From assembly GCF_000590475.1 (NCBI RefSeq), contig NZ_CP007441.1:4471032-4535031 (forward strand): a stretch of DNA of 64,000 bases, in the 5' to 3' direction. The notes beneath the pieces were generated by a model. That model saw nothing but the letters and a program-made list of their open reading frames with translations. It was not told the origin of the DNA and ran no database searches. The position numbers were made by a program, and so were the translations under genes. Positions 8,296 to 16,751 of this stretch are shown here, piece after piece; the first letter of the stretch is position 1, and each line of letters begins with the position of its first letter. Source of the DNA: Stutzerimonas stutzeri. GTDB lineage: Bacteria > Pseudomonadota > Gammaproteobacteria > Pseudomonadales > Pseudomonadaceae.

Positions 8296-9902
8296 ACAGG
8301 CTGCAGGTCATGTCTCCGAAAGAAAACTATCTGCATGAATTTCTGCGGATTTTCTTTGCCAACCGCCAGCTGATCAAACGGGTCTTCCTGGTATTTGCCG
8401 TCATCACGCTGTTGATGCCGCTGGTGCTCAAGCAAACCTTCGACATCACTGCCGAAGTCCTGGTGCAGTCCAAAAAGCTGCCCCAAAGCGACGCGAACAC
8501 GGCCCTGAGCCAAGAGACGGACAAGTTCCTGCCGCCCTCGCTGGCCGACATGGAAACGGAAAGCAACATCCTTCGCTCGCCCTCGCTAATGCGCGAAACC
8601 GTTCGCCAGCTGCACAACGAAGGTGTGTACAGCCCGAGCCAAGGCGTGTTCCACATGCTGGTGCTCGAACCGCTGCGCACCTATGTCGCCAACCCATTGC
8701 GAGAATACGTCATCAACCCGCTGCGCGACGCGTTGGGACTTGATATCGACCCGGTACGTGACGGGACCATCGACGCCATGACCGAGCAGGCCAGCGCAGC
8801 GCTTACCGTGGAAACCCTGCCCGGGTCCAATGTCATCTCGGTGAGTTACAGCTTCCCCGATCCCGAACTGGGCACCATGCTGGTCACCCGGCTCTTGGAA
8901 AACTACCTCAAGAGCCGCCAGAACCTGCAGTCCAACGACCTCCCGGAGTCTTTTTTCGAGCAGAAAAAGAGCCAGTATCAGGTGCGCATCGGCGAACTGG
9001 AGGAGCGTCGCAGGGGCCTGCTCGAGAGCATTGGCGCATCGGACCCCAAGGAGGAGATCACCTTCCGCCTGAATGCGATCAACACCGAAGAACAGGCACT
9101 GAACCTGTACCGTGACCGCTTTTTGGAAAACCAGCGCTGGCTCGACTATCTCACCACCAATCTGGCGGCTGCCCGTAAGGCCAGCTTCAATGACGCGACC
9201 TTCCCGTTCACCTTCACCCACACGGTGGACAACGCCGCCTATGAAGACCGAGAGATCAAACAGCTCGGCGAAAAGCTGATCGACCAGGTCAGCAGCTATG
9301 GCAACGCCACCGCCTCGTTCCAGGAGGGCAGCCTGCCGGTACTGCAGCAACGCGAGCGGATCGCCCGTACGCGCGACCAGTTCCTCAAGGTTGTGGAGAA
9401 CCGCATCCTCGAGCGCAATAGCGAGCTCGTCACGCTGCAACAGGTGATTGCGCAGAAGACCGAGCGCATCGGCCAATACAAGGCCCGCGTAGGGGACCTG
9501 CAGAACGTACAGGCACAACTTCGTCTTTTCGACACGGAAATCGATGCGCTCCACAAGGCCTTCTTCACCTATACCCAGCGATATGAGGAGAGCCGCTCGC
9601 AAGGTCTGCTCGACGGCAGCGCGTCCAATGCGCGAGTGCTCAGTTGGCCATACGAACCGGCAGAGCCGGCCTTTCCCAAGCCTATGCTGATTCTCCCGCT
9701 CGGCCTGCTGACCGGCTTGATGCTCGCCGTAGCGCTCGGCTACCTGCGCGAATTCTTTGATCATCGCTTCAAGCATCCGGCGCAGTTGACCGAACACCTC
9801 GGCTTACCTGTGTTGATGGTGATCAACGAGAAAGAGATTCCACAACCACCGGCACCGAAGGCCTGGAGCTGGCCATGGGTTTGGTACTGGATACGTCAGT
9901 GA
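8292..9902 (+). CDS. Chain-length determinant / GumC-type polysaccharide copolymerase
   Basis: Inner-membrane protein that controls polymer length and links synthesis to export. The 536-residue product has a transmembrane segment near residues 33-49 and another near 460-485, with a long, coiled-coil-rich periplasmic region between them, the Wzz/GumC layout. It lacks a C-terminal kinase domain; that role would fall to the separate CpsD-like gene. The TTG at 8292 overlaps the previous stop by 4 bp and has AAGGAAG 7 bp upstream, so it is preferred; an in-frame ATG at 8310 is the alternative start. Confidence 0.9.
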   Translation: MNRLQVMSPKENYLHEFLRIFFANRQLIKRVFLVFAVITLLMPLVLKQTFDITAEVLVQSKKLPQSDANTALSQETDKFLPPSLADMETESNILRSPSLMRETVRQLHNEGVYSPSQGVFHMLVLEPLRTYVANPLREYVINPLRDALGLDIDPVRDGTIDAMTEQASAALTVETLPGSNVISVSYSFPDPELGTMLVTRLLENYLKSRQNLQSNDLPESFFEQKKSQYQVRIGELEERRRGLLESIGASDPKEEITFRLNAINTEEQALNLYRDRFLENQRWLDYLTTNLAAARKASFNDATFPFTFTHTVDNAAYEDREIKQLGEKLIDQVSSYGNATASFQEGSLPVLQQRERIARTRDQFLKVVENRILERNSELVTLQQVIAQKTERIGQYKARVGDLQNVQAQLRLFDTEIDALHKAFFTYTQRYEESRSQGLLDGSASNARVLSWPYEPAEPAFPKPMLILPLGLLTGLMLAVALGYLREFFDHRFKHPAQLTEHLGLPVLMVINEKEIPQPPAPKAWSWPWVWYWIRQ

Positions 9903-10984
9903 ACGAAGTGGAGCGACCAGCGGCCCTGCCGGTCATTCATCTGATCAGCAGTGGCGGTTTCTACGGCGCGGAACGCATGCTGCAGGATCACTGCCTGGCC
10001 ATGCAGGGCCGGCATCAGGTGGTGTTCCTCGACGCACCCATGGGGTTGATCGAGCGCTTTCGCCAGGCAGGTGTGGACTGCCTCGCCTGCCGGAGTCTGG
10101 GCGCCTTGCTGCATCATGTGCGCCAGCGCCGCAGCGAGCAGCCATTGATCAATACCCATAATTTCAAGGGCATGATCTACGGCTGCATCGCTGCCACGCT
10201 GTTTGGCCTGCCCCTGGTGACCACCCAGCACGGCTTCACCCCACGTAGCCCCAAGCAGCGCTTCTACACCTGGGTGAGCCTGCAACTGTGCCGCCTGCCG
10301 CCGGTACGCCAAGTGGTCTGTGTCGCTGATAGCATCGAACGCATCCACCGTGCGGCAGGTATTCGCCAGGACAAGCTCCAGGTGATTCCTAATGGTCTGC
10401 CTGAACCAACCGCCCTGCCCGCCGGAGATCGCACCGAGGCGCCCCGGATCGGCTACGTCGGTCGCCTCAGCGCCGAGAAGGGCCCCGATCTGTTTCTCGA
10501 CGCGTTGATCCCGCTGTGTCAGCGCCACCTCGACTGGAGTGCCGTTCTGCTGGGTGATGGCGCTGAACGTGAACATCTGCAGGCGCGCATCGATGCCGCC
10601 GGCCTGGCGGAACGCATTCGTCTGCCGGGCTATCAGCAGGATATGCCCGCCTGGCTTGGACGGCTGTCAGCACTGGTGATCAGTTCGCGCACCGAAGGCA
10701 CTCCGATGGTGCTGCTCGAAGCCATGCAGGCACGGATTCCGGTGGCAGCGTTCGCGGTCGGCGGCATACCGGACATGCTCAGCCACGGCCACGACGGCCT
10801 GCTGGCGACACCCGGCGACACCGCATCCCTGGCCGAGCAGGTCGAGCGTCTGATCTGCGAGCCCGGCCTTGCCGAGCGCTTATCTGCTCAGGCGCATTCG
10901 ACACAGCGCAGCCGCTATCACCTCCCCCGGCTCGCCGAGCGCTGGGCGCAACTGTACTACCGAGCCAGAGGGCTGACAGGATGA
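9875..10984 (+). CDS. Glycosyltransferase family 4 (GT-B fold)
   Basis: Cytoplasmic retaining glycosyltransferase adding a sugar to the lipid-linked repeat unit; donor and acceptor are unknown. In 369 residues it shows an N-terminal domain (SSGGFYGAERML), the central IGYVGRLSAEKGPDLFL and the C-terminal donor-site motif RTEGTPMVLLEAMQARIPV, all typical of GT4. The ATG at 9875 overlaps the preceding gene by 28 bp and has GGAG upstream. A GTG at 9899 would instead make the 4-bp overlap that is common in this operon, so the first eight residues are uncertain. Confidence 0.92.
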   Translation: MGLVLDTSVNEVERPAALPVIHLISSGGFYGAERMLQDHCLAMQGRHQVVFLDAPMGLIERFRQAGVDCLACRSLGALLHHVRQRRSEQPLINTHNFKGMIYGCIAATLFGLPLVTTQHGFTPRSPKQRFYTWVSLQLCRLPPVRQVVCVADSIERIHRAAGIRQDKLQVIPNGLPEPTALPAGDRTEAPRIGYVGRLSAEKGPDLFLDALIPLCQRHLDWSAVLLGDGAEREHLQARIDAAGLAERIRLPGYQQDMPAWLGRLSALVISSRTEGTPMVLLEAMQARIPVAAFAVGGIPDMLSHGHDGLLATPGDTASLAEQVERLICEPGLAERLSAQAHSTQRSRYHLPRLAERWAQLYYRARGLTG

Positions 10985-12354
10985 TCGCAACGGCGGCCAT
11001 GGGCGGTGTGCTGGCACTGCTTTGCCTGGGCTTACTGGCCAGCCCGTGGCCCTTCCTCGCGCCTTTCGTGGTGTTAGGTCTGGCGGGCCTGGCGGTCCTG
11101 TACCGCCGTCCCGCCTGGGGACTGCTTGCCATCGCCGCGCTGGTGCCATTCGAGGGGCTGTTCAAGGGCAGCGAATTCACCGGAGCCAAGCTGCTGGGCG
11201 TCTCGATGATCGGCATCCTCGCCGTGCAGTTGCTGTTACGACAGATGCCAGCCGAGCGTTTGCGAAACAACCTTTGGCGGCCGCTTTCGCTGTTCATCCT
11301 CGCCTATCTGATCAGCCTGATGTTTAGCGAACGATATGGCCTATCCTTCGGCCACCTGCGCGAGCTGGCCGTGGGTCTGGCGCTGTTTTTCATTACCGTG
11401 CTGGTCGCCGCGGAGCTGGACCTGAAAATGCTGTTCAGGCTGGTCTCGCTGAGCGTGGCCGCAACCTGCGCGATGGCGTTGGTATCGGCCAAGCATCAGG
11501 TCGGCGGCCGGGCAATCGGCCTACTCGAAGATGCCAACTATTTCGCCCTGTTGATCGCCTTTGCCGCGCCAATGTCCGCCTGGCTTGCGCTGCGTGCGCG
11601 CCACCTGCTGACACGACTGGCCTGGCTGGCGGTCACCCTGTTGTTACTGGCGGGGATGACCAAGACCGACTCCCGCTCTGGACTGGTGGTGCTGGTCGGC
11701 TGCTTATTGATCGGACTCTGGCATCACCGCGCCGAGCTAAGCCAGATCCGCTCGCGGCATTTCGGCTTCGTCCTGCTGGGAGCGGCCATTGTGATACCCC
11801 TGGGTCTGATGTCGCTGCCGGCCGATTACGTGGCGCGCATCAAATCGCTTGTCGAACTCAAGTCCGGCATCAATGCCCACCAGGACGCTTCCCTCGGGCG
11901 TCGTGCTTCCTATCTGGTCGTCGGCGGCCAGATGATCCGCGACAATCCGCTGGCCGGCAGCGGCCCGGGCACCTTCCCGGTGCACTACGCGGCGACCGGC
12001 TTTGCCAAGGCGTTTTCGGAGGAGGCCGGCACCGCCGATCTCTACCGTCGGGCACACAATACCTATCTGGAGTTGTTCAGCGAGATTGGTATACCGGGCG
12101 GCTTGTTATTCACTGCGCTAATCCTGTTCGGTCTTCGCAACTTCGAGCGAGCACGGCAGGCGTCGCAAGCGTGCGGCGATGCCGAACGGGCCGACCTGGC
12201 CACGCACCTGGCCCTGAGCTTTCTGGCGGTGGCATTGTTCTTGATGTTCCTCAGTGCACCCAACCACAAATACCTGTGGATCATGCTCGGGCTGTCCGGC
12301 TATCTGAGGCTCGATGCTGAAGCCCGGCTCGCCCGCATGAGGCACACCGCGTGA
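10981..12354 (+). CDS. O-antigen ligase / Wzy-type polymerase family membrane protein
   Basis: A 457-residue inner-membrane protein with about ten to twelve hydrophobic segments. The large periplasmic loop in the second half holds GSGPGTFPVHY followed by RRAHNTYLELFSEIGIPGG, the pattern of the Wzy_C (O-antigen ligase/polymerase) family. As the only such protein in the operon it most likely polymerises the repeat units. ATGA overlap with the GT4 gene. Confidence 0.88.
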   Translation: MIATAAMGGVLALLCLGLLASPWPFLAPFVVLGLAGLAVLYRRPAWGLLAIAALVPFEGLFKGSEFTGAKLLGVSMIGILAVQLLLRQMPAERLRNNLWRPLSLFILAYLISLMFSERYGLSFGHLRELAVGLALFFITVLVAAELDLKMLFRLVSLSVAATCAMALVSAKHQVGGRAIGLLEDANYFALLIAFAAPMSAWLALRARHLLTRLAWLAVTLLLLAGMTKTDSRSGLVVLVGCLLIGLWHHRAELSQIRSRHFGFVLLGAAIVIPLGLMSLPADYVARIKSLVELKSGINAHQDASLGRRASYLVVGGQMIRDNPLAGSGPGTFPVHYAATGFAKAFSEEAGTADLYRRAHNTYLELFSEIGIPGGLLFTALILFGLRNFERARQASQACGDAERADLATHLALSFLAVALFLMFLSAPNHKYLWIMLGLSGYLRLDAEARLARMRHTA

Positions 12355-13316
12355 ACGGAATCAGCATCGTCATCCCCATGTTCGACGAGGCCCGGCACAT
12401 CGTTCGGACCCTGAAGGCTGCGCGGGCCGCCGCCGACGCTGCGGAGCTCGCCTGTGAGCTGATCGTGGTGGACAACGGCTCGCGCGACGAAGGGCCGGCG
12501 CTCGCCGAGGCAGGCGGCGCTCGCGTATTGCATCAACCTGGTCTTTACATTGGCGCGCTGCGCAACCGCGGCGCCGCCACCGCCCGATATGACAGCCTGG
12601 CCTTTCTCGATGCCGACATTGAAGTGCCGCTCGATTGGTTGCGGCAATGGACATCCCGCGCGGAGCGCGGCGATGCCGACGTGCTCGCCCTGGCGTGCGA
12701 TACGCCCAGGCAAGCCCCTTGGTATGCCCGCGCCTGGCAGCGCCGCAGTCTGCCGGCCGCCGCCGAGCAACGTCCAAGCTGGCTGCCCAGCGCCAATCTT
12801 TGCCTGCCTCGCGATGCCTTCGAAGCCGCCGGCGGATTCAACGAGCAGTTGCGTACCGGAGAAGACAAGGATTTCGGCCTGCGCCTGCACGGCCTGGGTG
12901 CACGCCAGCTGTTGCTGAAATCGCCCAGCGTACTGCACTGGGGTTACGAAGCCTGCTGGAGCGAATGGTTCGGCAAGGAGCTCTGGCGTCAGGGCAGCCA
13001 CTTGCAGTTGCTGCGCACCCGGGCGTATGCCCACTGGCGGCTGTTGCGTTTTCCAATGCTCGCGCTGAGCAACTGGCTGCCGACATTGCTGGCGCTATCG
13101 TCAATCGTCGGTGGCCTGCTCCCGCTGGCACTGGTGTTCGGAGCAGTCAGCACAGCGCCGGCGCTACTGCTCAGCCTGCGCCAAAGTGTCCGTCAGGGTG
13201 ACCCGACGCTTACGCTGCAACTGTGGATTCTGCATTGGCTGCGCCTGCATCTCGCCGGCGGGGCCTTCCTGTTTAGCTTGTTCAATTGGACCGCCAGGAG
13301 ACCTGCCCGTGGCTGA
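12351..13316 (+). CDS. Glycosyltransferase family 2
   Basis: Inverting GT-A glycosyltransferase, 321 residues. The nucleotide-sugar domain starts ISIVIPMFDEARHIVRTL, the metal-binding motif is DAD in LAFLDADIEV, and an acidic GEDKDFGLRLH segment carries the probable catalytic residues. Two hydrophobic segments near the C-terminus would anchor it to the inner membrane. GTG start with a 4-bp overlap onto the polymerase gene. The sugar is not known. Confidence 0.9.
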   Translation: MNGISIVIPMFDEARHIVRTLKAARAAADAAELACELIVVDNGSRDEGPALAEAGGARVLHQPGLYIGALRNRGAATARYDSLAFLDADIEVPLDWLRQWTSRAERGDADVLALACDTPRQAPWYARAWQRRSLPAAAEQRPSWLPSANLCLPRDAFEAAGGFNEQLRTGEDKDFGLRLHGLGARQLLLKSPSVLHWGYEACWSEWFGKELWRQGSHLQLLRTRAYAHWRLLRFPMLALSNWLPTLLALSSIVGGLLPLALVFGAVSTAPALLLSLRQSVRQGDPTLTLQLWILHWLRLHLAGGAFLFSLFNWTARRPARG

Positions 13317-14445
13317 TTTGGTGTTCTGGCTTTGCCTGTTGCTCCCGGCCTACGCCTATCTGGGTTACCCGTTGACTCTTGCGTTGCTTGCCGTATTCAC
13401 CCGAGTCAAGCCGCTACTCCCCAGCGAGCCGTTGTCCGTCAGCGTGGTCATCGCAGCGCACAACGAAGCAGCACACATCGAGCAAAAGTTGCGAGCACTG
13501 CTGACGCAGGACTATCAAGCCACGCGCTTGCAGATCATCGTCGCCAGCGATGGTTCAAGCGATGACACCGTCAGCCGCGCCCGCGCGTTGGAAGACTCCA
13601 GCATCCAGGTGCTGGATCTGCCACGCGGTGGCAAGGCCGCCGCGCTGAATGCGGCCGTCGCATTGGCCGACGGAGACGTGCTGGTGTTCACCGATGCCGA
13701 CAATCAGTGGAACGAGCGCACCCTCGGCCGGTTGCTGGCCCCTTTTGCGGATCCGGACGTAGGCTGCGTCGGTGGACACATGGTCATTCCCGACCCAGGC
13801 CATGCGCTGAGTCTGGGCGATAGCCTGTACCGTCATTACGAAGCCTGGCTGCGCCGTGCCGAGAACCGCACCGGCTGCATGGTATCCACTGACGGCGCGC
13901 TGCTCGCATTGCGCCGCGAGCTGTTCCAGACAGTGCCAGCACAGGTCAACGACGACTTCTTCCTCAGCACCTGCGCACCCGTGGCAGGGAAGCGTATCGT
14001 CTATGCCGACGATGCGGTCGTACTCGATCAGGGCGTGGACGAGATCGGCAAGCAGTTCCGTCGTCGTTTGCGCGTTACCGTCGGTGGGCTGCAGAGCCTG
14101 GCCTGCCGCCGTACGCTGATGAATCCCTTACGTCACGGGTTCTATGCGGTAGCGCTTGTCAGTCACAAACTGATTCGTCGACTGGCGCCAGTCCTGCTCG
14201 TTCCGCTGCTACTCAGCAGCGTCTGGCTGCACGACACTGGACCGTTCTACCGACTGTTCGTGATCGCGCAGCTGGCCGGCTATGCAGTCGGTCTATTAGG
14301 ATTGCTCGACACCCGTGGCATCCTGCCCAAGCCATTCCGGCTGGCGGCCTTCCTGCTTGTGACCCTGGCCGGAATGTGCGGTGGCCTCTGGCAATTCCTG
14401 CGAGGACACAGCTATCAGCAATGGAATCCTCAGCAGAATCGCTAA
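13309..14445 (+). CDS. Membrane glycosyltransferase family 2
   Basis: A 378-residue GT-A protein with a hydrophobic N-terminal segment, then SVVIAAHNEAAHIEQKLRAL, the metal-binding DAD in VFTDADNQW, a VNDDFFLS motif and several C-terminal membrane segments, the layout of processive or membrane-bound GT2 enzymes. The canonical QxxRW is not exact (QFRRRLRV). GTG at 13309 has AGGAG upstream and overlaps the previous gene by 8 bp; the frame is open further upstream but within the previous gene. Its place in repeat-unit assembly is inferred. Confidence 0.88.
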   Translation: MADLVFWLCLLLPAYAYLGYPLTLALLAVFTRVKPLLPSEPLSVSVVIAAHNEAAHIEQKLRALLTQDYQATRLQIIVASDGSSDDTVSRARALEDSSIQVLDLPRGGKAAALNAAVALADGDVLVFTDADNQWNERTLGRLLAPFADPDVGCVGGHMVIPDPGHALSLGDSLYRHYEAWLRRAENRTGCMVSTDGALLALRRELFQTVPAQVNDDFFLSTCAPVAGKRIVYADDAVVLDQGVDEIGKQFRRRLRVTVGGLQSLACRRTLMNPLRHGFYAVALVSHKLIRRLAPVLLVPLLLSSVWLHDTGPFYRLFVIAQLAGYAVGLLGLLDTRGILPKPFRLAAFLLVTLAGMCGGLWQFLRGHSYQQWNPQQNR

Positions 14446-14448
14446 GCC

Positions 14449-15444
14449 ATGACTCCCTCTCAAACGTGCAAGGCCACACTCGGTTGGCTTCAGTTCAACA
14501 GTCCCGGCGGACGCAACAAGCTTCGCGGTGCACGCCTGATTCTCATGCTGCACCGCGTGCTGGCCGACGACAACGCAGCGGCCTTGCCTCACCGGGCCGA
14601 GCTCTGTATCGGCCAGCTGGCCTTCGCCCGCCTGCTCGCTTGGCTGCGGCAGCACTTCGTATGCGTTCCACTGGAAGATCTGCTCACCGCCCCCTCGGAT
14701 GGCCTGACCCGGATCGCGCTGACATTCGATGATGGTTGGCGGGACAACGCGGAAGTGGCTTATCCGCTGCTCGCCCACTATCGGGTACCCGCCAGCATCT
14801 TTCTGTCGACCGATTTCATCGGCAACCCGCGGGGGTTCTGGTGGGAAAGCATCGGTGAAACCCTGTGGTGCAGCGCTGGCGCACCGGCCCGAAGCCTCTT
14901 GCTGCAACGCTTGGCCGAGTGTGGCGCGCCACCGTTGCCGGCAAACTTCGACTCCCTTCCCGAACGGCGCCGCAGCCGAGCCCTGGCGATCTATCTACAA
15001 TCGCTCAAGGCGCTACCTGCCACGACGCTGCAACACCTGGCCAACGCCTGCCCGCAGGAAGCACTGCATGCGATGAACTGGGAGCAAGTCGCCGAGCTGG
15101 AGCGTTCCGGCTGGGTACGCTTCGGTCCGCACGGTGCCGGGCACGGTATTCTCACGAAACTGGACGATGCAGCCTTAACCGACGATCTGCAGCGCAGCCA
15201 TCTGGCGCTTGCAACGCATTGCCAAACACCGCTACCGATCTACTGCTACCCCAATGGCGATCACGACAGCCGCGTTCGCCAGGCAGTCGCTCAGCTCGGT
15301 TACCGGCGCGCCCTCGGTACCCATCCCGGGCTCTACCGTGACGGCGATGATCCTCTGGCATTGGCCCGCATCGGTGTCAGTCACCCAATGGCTCGTCATC
15401 CGGGGCTGTTCGCCTGGCGCCTGATGCGGAGCCTGGCGCAGTGA
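14449..15444 (+). CDS. Polysaccharide deacetylase (NodB-like)
   Basis: Carbohydrate esterase family 4-like protein of 331 residues, expected to remove N- or O-acetyl groups from a glycan. The catalytic motif TFDDG is at residues 92-96 (D94, D95). A later GPHGAGHGIL is the likely counterpart of the metal-binding H(S/T)xxH motif. No signal peptide is seen, so it may act in the cytoplasm on the lipid-linked unit, or be exported by an unrecognised route. It lies 3 bp after the GT2 gene and overlaps the flippase gene by 4 bp. Confidence 0.87.
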   Translation: MTPSQTCKATLGWLQFNSPGGRNKLRGARLILMLHRVLADDNAAALPHRAELCIGQLAFARLLAWLRQHFVCVPLEDLLTAPSDGLTRIALTFDDGWRDNAEVAYPLLAHYRVPASIFLSTDFIGNPRGFWWESIGETLWCSAGAPARSLLLQRLAECGAPPLPANFDSLPERRRSRALAIYLQSLKALPATTLQHLANACPQEALHAMNWEQVAELERSGWVRFGPHGAGHGILTKLDDAALTDDLQRSHLALATHCQTPLPIYCYPNGDHDSRVRQAVAQLGYRRALGTHPGLYRDGDDPLALARIGVSHPMARHPGLFAWRLMRSLAQ

Positions 15445-16751
15445 GCCGACATCAATATTTGCGTCATCTCGCGTTGAGCGTAGGCACTCGCCTGGCCATG
15501 ATCGGCCTGCGATTGCTGCGCAACGTACTGCTCGCACGAATTCTCGGCCCCTCCGAGCGAGGTTTGTTCGCGTTGCTCAGCGCTCTGCCAGATCTGCTGG
15601 CTGCGCTTACCAGCGGCGGGTTGAATACGGCGCTGGGCTATCAAGCCGCCCAGCAACGCGCCATGGGCCTGCTACTCACGCAAATAGTGGTGTTCGGCTG
15701 CCTTTCGGCCGGCCTTTTGACGCTGTGCGGGGTCCTGTTGGCCGATCAGTTCGGCTCGGAGCTGGATACCGCGCGCCAGCTCGGGCCGCTGATCTGGATC
15801 CTGCTGCTCGCGGTACCACTGACCGTCCTCAAGAGCGGCTTGCTGACGCTGCACAATGCCGACGGCCGAGTCACTTCGTTCAACGCCCTTCGGCTGCTCG
15901 AATCGGCGGCGCCGCTGGTGTTGTTCCTGGCACTCTTCTGGATGTGGAAAGACGCGGCGTTGCAGGCCGCGGTGGTCAGTTGGCTACTGGGCATAGCGCT
16001 GGTGGCGGTAGCGGGCTGGTACTGGCTTGGCCGCTTCCATGGATTGCGGTTGCGCTGGGACGCGAGCAGTCATCGGGAGCTGCTGCGATACAGCAGCAAG
16101 AGTCACCCCGACGTCTTGTTCCAACAGGTGCTGTTGCGCTCGGACTACCTGTTCATCGGCGCTTTTATCGGCAGCGAAGCGTTGGGTTACTACGCAATGG
16201 CCACTGCAGCCGCCGAGCTGCTGCTGATCGTACCGGAGGCAGTGACTACCCCGCTGATGAAGCGCCTGCTCAGGCAAGGTGAAGGCATCAAACAGCTCAC
16301 CCCGTTCGCGTTGCGTGTCACCGCTACCGTGATGCTGGTCGCCTGTACAGGCATGGCGTTGTTGGGCCAGTGGCTGATCGTAAGCCTGTTCGGCGTGAAC
16401 TACGCGCCCGCCTATCCCGCCCTCTTAGCCTTGCTGCCTGGCCTGTTCGGTCTGTGCTATGCCAGCATTCTGCGCCTGGACCTGCTTGGCAAGAACCGGC
16501 CGGGAAGCGTATCGCTGATAATGGGCGCCGGTGCAGCGCTCAATGTGTTACTCAATCTACTGTTGATCCCACCACTGGGGATCGTTGGTGCCGGCCTCGC
16601 ATCCTCAGTGGCGTATCTGGCGGTCAGCCTGGCGATGCTGCTGTTCTATTGTCGGATCAGTCAGGTGCCACTGATCCATACGCTGTTTATCCTGCCAAGC
16701 GATATCGCCCGGCTGCGCCCGCTTCTGAAGGGTGGGGAGGTCACGACATGA
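15441..16751 (+). CDS. Oligosaccharide flippase (Wzx / MATE-like)
   Basis: Moves the undecaprenyl-linked repeat unit across the inner membrane. The 436-residue protein has about twelve hydrophobic segments in the pattern of the polysaccharide synthesis/flippase family, beginning GTRLAMIGLRLLRNVLLARILGPSERGLFAL, with the ARxLGPxxxG signature near residue 30. GTG start overlapping the deacetylase gene by 4 bp. Confidence 0.9.
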   Translation: MSRHQYLRHLALSVGTRLAMIGLRLLRNVLLARILGPSERGLFALLSALPDLLAALTSGGLNTALGYQAAQQRAMGLLLTQIVVFGCLSAGLLTLCGVLLADQFGSELDTARQLGPLIWILLLAVPLTVLKSGLLTLHNADGRVTSFNALRLLESAAPLVLFLALFWMWKDAALQAAVVSWLLGIALVAVAGWYWLGRFHGLRLRWDASSHRELLRYSSKSHPDVLFQQVLLRSDYLFIGAFIGSEALGYYAMATAAAELLLIVPEAVTTPLMKRLLRQGEGIKQLTPFALRVTATVMLVACTGMALLGQWLIVSLFGVNYAPAYPALLALLPGLFGLCYASILRLDLLGKNRPGSVSLIMGAGAALNVLLNLLLIPPLGIVGAGLASSVAYLAVSLAMLLFYCRISQVPLIHTLFILPSDIARLRPLLKGGEVTT